Origin: JAWKWA01 sp041397765
GTDB taxonomy: Bacteria > Pseudomonadota > Alphaproteobacteria > Rhizobiales > Hyphomicrobiaceae
DNA: 64,000 nucleotides
Direction: 5' to 3'
Assembly: GCA_041397765.1 (NCBI GenBank)
Contig: JAWKWA010000025.1
Coordinates: forward strand, 1-64,000
Shown here in pieces: positions 61,728 through 64,000 of the stretch (position 1 is the first letter of the stretch; the number at the start of each line of letters is the position of its first letter). The translations under genes were made by a program, and so were the position numbers. The notes beneath the pieces were generated by a model. That model was not told the DNA's origin and ran no database searches. It saw nothing but the letters and a program-made list of their open reading frames with translations.

Positions 61728-62540
61728 ATGAATGCCGAGACGCCGATCCTGTCGGTCAACAATATCGAGGTGATCTACGATCACGTCATTCTGGTGCTCA
61801 AGGGCGTCTCGCTCGCGGTGCCCAAGGGCGGCATCGTCGCGCTGCTCGGGGCGAACGGGGCGGGCAAGACGACGACGCTGAAGGCGATCTCCAACCTGCT
61901 CTCGGCCGAGCGCGGCGAGGTGACGAAGGGCGGCATCCGTTTCGACGGGCATGAGGTGCATGCGCTTTCGCCCAACGAGCTCGTCCGGCGCGGCTGCATC
62001 CAGGTGATGGAAGGGCGGCACTGCTTCGGTCATCTGACGATCGAGGAGAACCTCTTGACCGGCGCCTATACGCGGCGCGACGGCGGGGCGGCGGTGCGGC
62101 GCGACCTCGAAATGGTCTATGGCTACTTCCCGCGCCTCAAGGAGCGGCGGCGCAGCCTTGCCGGCTACACCTCGGGCGGCGAGCAGCAGATGTGCGCGAT
62201 CGGCCGGGCGCTGATGTCGCGACCGAAGATGATCCTGCTCGACGAGCCCTCGATGGGCCTTGCGCCGCAGCTCGTCGTCGAGATCTTCGAGATCACCAGG
62301 AAGCTCAACGAGGAGCAGGGCCTCTCGGTGCTGCTCGCCGAGCAGAACACCAATATCGCGCTCGGCTATGCGCAATACGGCTACATCCTGGAGAACGGCC
62401 GGGTGGTGCTCGACGGCACCGCGGCGGACCTGAAAGAGAACCAGGACGTGAAGGAGTTCTATCTGGGCATGGCGGGCGGCGACCGCAAATCGTTCCGCGA
62501 CGTCAAGCATTACAAGCGGCGCAAGCGCTGGCTGGCCTGA
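61728..62540 (+). CDS. livF: branched-chain amino acid-type ABC transporter ATPase LivF
   Basis: A 270-aa ATPase with Walker A GANGAGKT at residues 41-48, signature YTSGGEQQMCAIGRAL, Walker B ILLDEPSMGLAP and LLAEQNTNIALGYAQYGYILENGRVV. A basic tail (HYKRRKRWLA) is added at the C-terminus. It works with LivG as the second ATPase. It is 58 bp after the binding-protein gene. Confidence 0.93.
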   Translation: MNAETPILSVNNIEVIYDHVILVLKGVSLAVPKGGIVALLGANGAGKTTTLKAISNLLSAERGEVTKGGIRFDGHEVHALSPNELVRRGCIQVMEGRHCFGHLTIEENLLTGAYTRRDGGAAVRRDLEMVYGYFPRLKERRRSLAGYTSGGEQQMCAIGRALMSRPKMILLDEPSMGLAPQLVVEIFEITRKLNEEQGLSVLLAEQNTNIALGYAQYGYILENGRVVLDGTAADLKENQDVKEFYLGMAGGDRKSFRDVKHYKRRKRWLA

Positions 62541-62547
62541 ACGGGCG

Positions 62548-63840
62548 GTGATCGTGCCGGCGCGATATGATGACGGGCGGATGGTGGGGATGCAGGCGTT
62601 CTACGACAATCTCGAGACGCGCGAGCGGGAGGTGCGTGAGCGCTCGCAATTCGGCCTCCTGCCCGATCTCATCGCCCGTGCGGCTGCGAGCGCGCCGGGC
62701 TGGGCGCGCCATCTGGCCGGCTGCGAGCCTGCCGCCGTCACCTCGCGCGAGGCACTGGCGAGCCTGCCGGTCCTGCGCAAATCGGCACTGAAGACGCTGC
62801 AGGCCGAGAGCCCGCCATTCGGCGGTCTCGCCGCCAGCGAGCCGGCGCGGATCGGTCGCATGCTGGTCTCGCCCGGGCCGATCCATGAGCCCGAGGGCCT
62901 CGGCGAGGACTGGTGGCGGACCGGCCGCGCGCTGTTCGCGGCGGGCTTCCGGCCGGGCGAGGTCGTGCTCAACACCTTCGCCTATCACATGACGCCCGGC
63001 GGCTGGATCCTCGATGCCGGCGCGCGCGCGGTCGGCTGTGCGGTCATTCCCGCGGGCCCCGGCAACAGCGAGCAGCAGCTCCAGGTGATCGGGCATTTCC
63101 GGCCCGTCGGCTATGTCGGCGTGCCCGACTTCCTCAAGATCCTGATCGACAAGGCGGCCGAGACGGGGGCCGACATCTCCTCGATCCGGCGCGCCTTCGT
63201 CTCGGGGGGCGCCCTCTTTCCTTCGTTGCGTGAGCTCTACCGGAGCCGCGGCATCACGGTGGCAGAGGCCTATGCGACGGCCGATCTCGGCCTCATCGCC
63301 TATCAGAGTCTCGTCGAGGGCGAGCCGACGGGCGGCATGATCGTCGACGAGGGCGTGATCGTGGAGATCGTCAGGCCCGGCACGGGCGATCCGGTCGGCG
63401 AGGGCGAGGTCGGCGAGGTGGTGGTGACGAGCTTCAACCGCGACTATCCGATGATCCGCCTGGCGACCGGCGATCTCTCGGCGGTGCTCGCGGGCGTCTC
63501 TCCTTGCGGGCGCACCAACATGCGCCTCAAGGGCTGGATGGGCCGCGCCGACCAGACGACCAAGGTGAAGGGCATGTTCGTCCATCCCGAGCAGGTGGCG
63601 GAGATCGGCAAGCGTCACGGCGAGCTGAAGCGGCTCCGGCTGGTGGTGACGCGGGCGGGCGAGCAGGACGAGATGACGCTTCGGGCCGAATGCGACACGC
63701 CGGGCGATCAGGCGCTTTCGGCGCGCATCGCCGAGACGCTGCAGACGGTGACGCGCCTCAGGGGGCGGGTCGAGCTTGTGGCGCCGGGCACGCTTGCCAA
63801 TGACGGCCGGGTGATCGCAGACGAGCGGCCGGCTACTTGA
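62548..63840 (+). CDS. phenylacetate-CoA ligase (PaaK) family protein
   Basis: A 430-aa adenylate-forming enzyme. PaaK-like features are YDNLETREREVRERSQFGLL at the N-terminus, FVSGGALFPSLRELYRSRGI, AYATADLGLIAYQSLVEGEPTGGMIVDEGVIVEIV, and the C-terminal GWMGRADQTTKVKGMFVHPEQVAE. The usual Gly/Thr-rich ATP P-loop (SSGTTG) is replaced by VSPGPIHEPEG, so ATP binding may be altered. GTG at 62548 starts it 7 bp after livF; ATG at 62590 is an alternative. It is the second acyl-activating enzyme flanking the importer. Confidence 0.85.
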   Translation: MIVPARYDDGRMVGMQAFYDNLETREREVRERSQFGLLPDLIARAAASAPGWARHLAGCEPAAVTSREALASLPVLRKSALKTLQAESPPFGGLAASEPARIGRMLVSPGPIHEPEGLGEDWWRTGRALFAAGFRPGEVVLNTFAYHMTPGGWILDAGARAVGCAVIPAGPGNSEQQLQVIGHFRPVGYVGVPDFLKILIDKAAETGADISSIRRAFVSGGALFPSLRELYRSRGITVAEAYATADLGLIAYQSLVEGEPTGGMIVDEGVIVEIVRPGTGDPVGEGEVGEVVVTSFNRDYPMIRLATGDLSAVLAGVSPCGRTNMRLKGWMGRADQTTKVKGMFVHPEQVAEIGKRHGELKRLRLVVTRAGEQDEMTLRAECDTPGDQALSARIAETLQTVTRLRGRVELVAPGTLANDGRVIADERPAT

Positions 63841-63895
63841 GGCGGCGTCAGGATCGCCAGGTCGGCGGTCCGGCAAGGGCGAGGGGCTGGCGGGC

Positions 63896-63951
63896 GGGCT
63901 CAGGCGGCCGGGCTCAGGCGGCCGGGCTCAGGCCGCCGGGCTCAGGCGGCC
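63896..63951. repeat. four tandem 14-bp repeats at the end of a gene
   Basis: GGGCTCAGGCGGCC at 63896-63909, 63910-63923, 63924-63937 (one mismatch) and 63938-63951. Read on the minus strand each unit supplies GGCCGCCTGA, the end and stop of the partial gene that enters from the right. Confidence 0.9.
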
Positions 63952-64000
63952 GGACCGCTCAACCAGCCATTCTCGCGGGCGAGCTTCAGGGCCGTGTCGA
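63942..64000 (-). CDS. partial gene entering from the right edge, C-terminus only
   Basis: Reading from the window edge, the last 18 codons give DTALKLARENGWLSGPAA and a TGA stop at 63942-63944. Nothing more can be said about the product; the stop lies in the last of four 14-bp repeats, and extra copies of the same stop codon follow. Confidence 0.55.
   Translation of the reverse strand, partial: DTALKLARENGWLSGPAA

Overview
The window is about 64 kb of G+C-rich DNA (roughly two thirds G+C by eye). Gene families and gene order point to an alphaproteobacterium of the order Hyphomicrobiales (Rhizobiales): an aapJQMP amino-acid transporter, the histidine phosphotransferase ChpT with a receiver-only partner, an EipA (DUF1134) envelope protein, a class II DAHP synthase, and a complete cpa/tad pilus operon. 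I cannot name the genus. Most of the window is ordinary chromosome with compact, often overlapping genes.

Layout. 0-6 kb: an SRAP protein, two RNA methyltransferases (TlyA and RumA-like), an RTX-type zinc protease on the minus strand, RidA and an Hsp70-family chaperone. 6-13.4 kb: a GntR/FCD regulator divergent from aapJQMP, then a gamma-glutamyltransferase gene; aapP and the 5' part of ggt lie in a ~1 kb patch dense with indels. 13.4-23.3 kb: RmlD, a soluble histidine kinase, a HerA-like ATPase, a WbpB/WbpD pair for a diacetamido-uronic acid sugar, a cobalt-type nitrile hydratase operon (alpha gene frameshifted), RluD and tRNA-Glu(CTC). 23.6-33.3 kb: a PPP-type phosphatase, a coiled-coil membrane protein, EipA, ChpT plus receiver, a haloacid dehalogenase, the pilus lipoprotein TadD and a frameshifted RTX repeat gene.

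33.4-44.5 kb is the Flp pilus locus, read right to left: flp, cpaA, cpaB, cpaC, cpaD, cpaE, cpaF, tadB, tadC, with a small secretin-N-domain protein divergent from flp. Near-consensus CtrA boxes (TTAA-N7-TTAA with one mismatch) precede flp, cpaB, tadD and the histidine kinase, which fits cell-cycle control of piliation through the ChpT-CtrA pathway. 44.6-52 kb: a HisC-like aminotransferase, NadE, a phytanoyl-CoA dioxygenase with a HutC/GntR regulator and a palindromic operator between them, a YiiX-type papain-like hydrolase, and DAHP synthase.

52.4-53.6 kb is an unusual A+T-richer islet. It is bounded by a 36-bp direct repeat (one mismatch) and holds a truncated exported protein, a 111-bp inverted-repeat element and an unrecognised exported protein with 12 cysteines. 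From 53.6 kb to the end: an enolase-superfamily dehydratase, then an acyl-CoA synthetase, livG, livH, livM, a substrate-binding protein, livF and a phenylacetate-CoA-ligase-like enzyme in one direction. This reads as an importer flanked by two acyl-activating enzymes. Three tandem 70-bp palindromic repeats plus a further hairpin sit between livG and livH.

Frameshifts are concentrated in four places (aapP/ggt, nthA and the second RTX gene). Protein sequence is preserved on both sides of each, so sequencing or assembly error is at least as likely as true gene decay.
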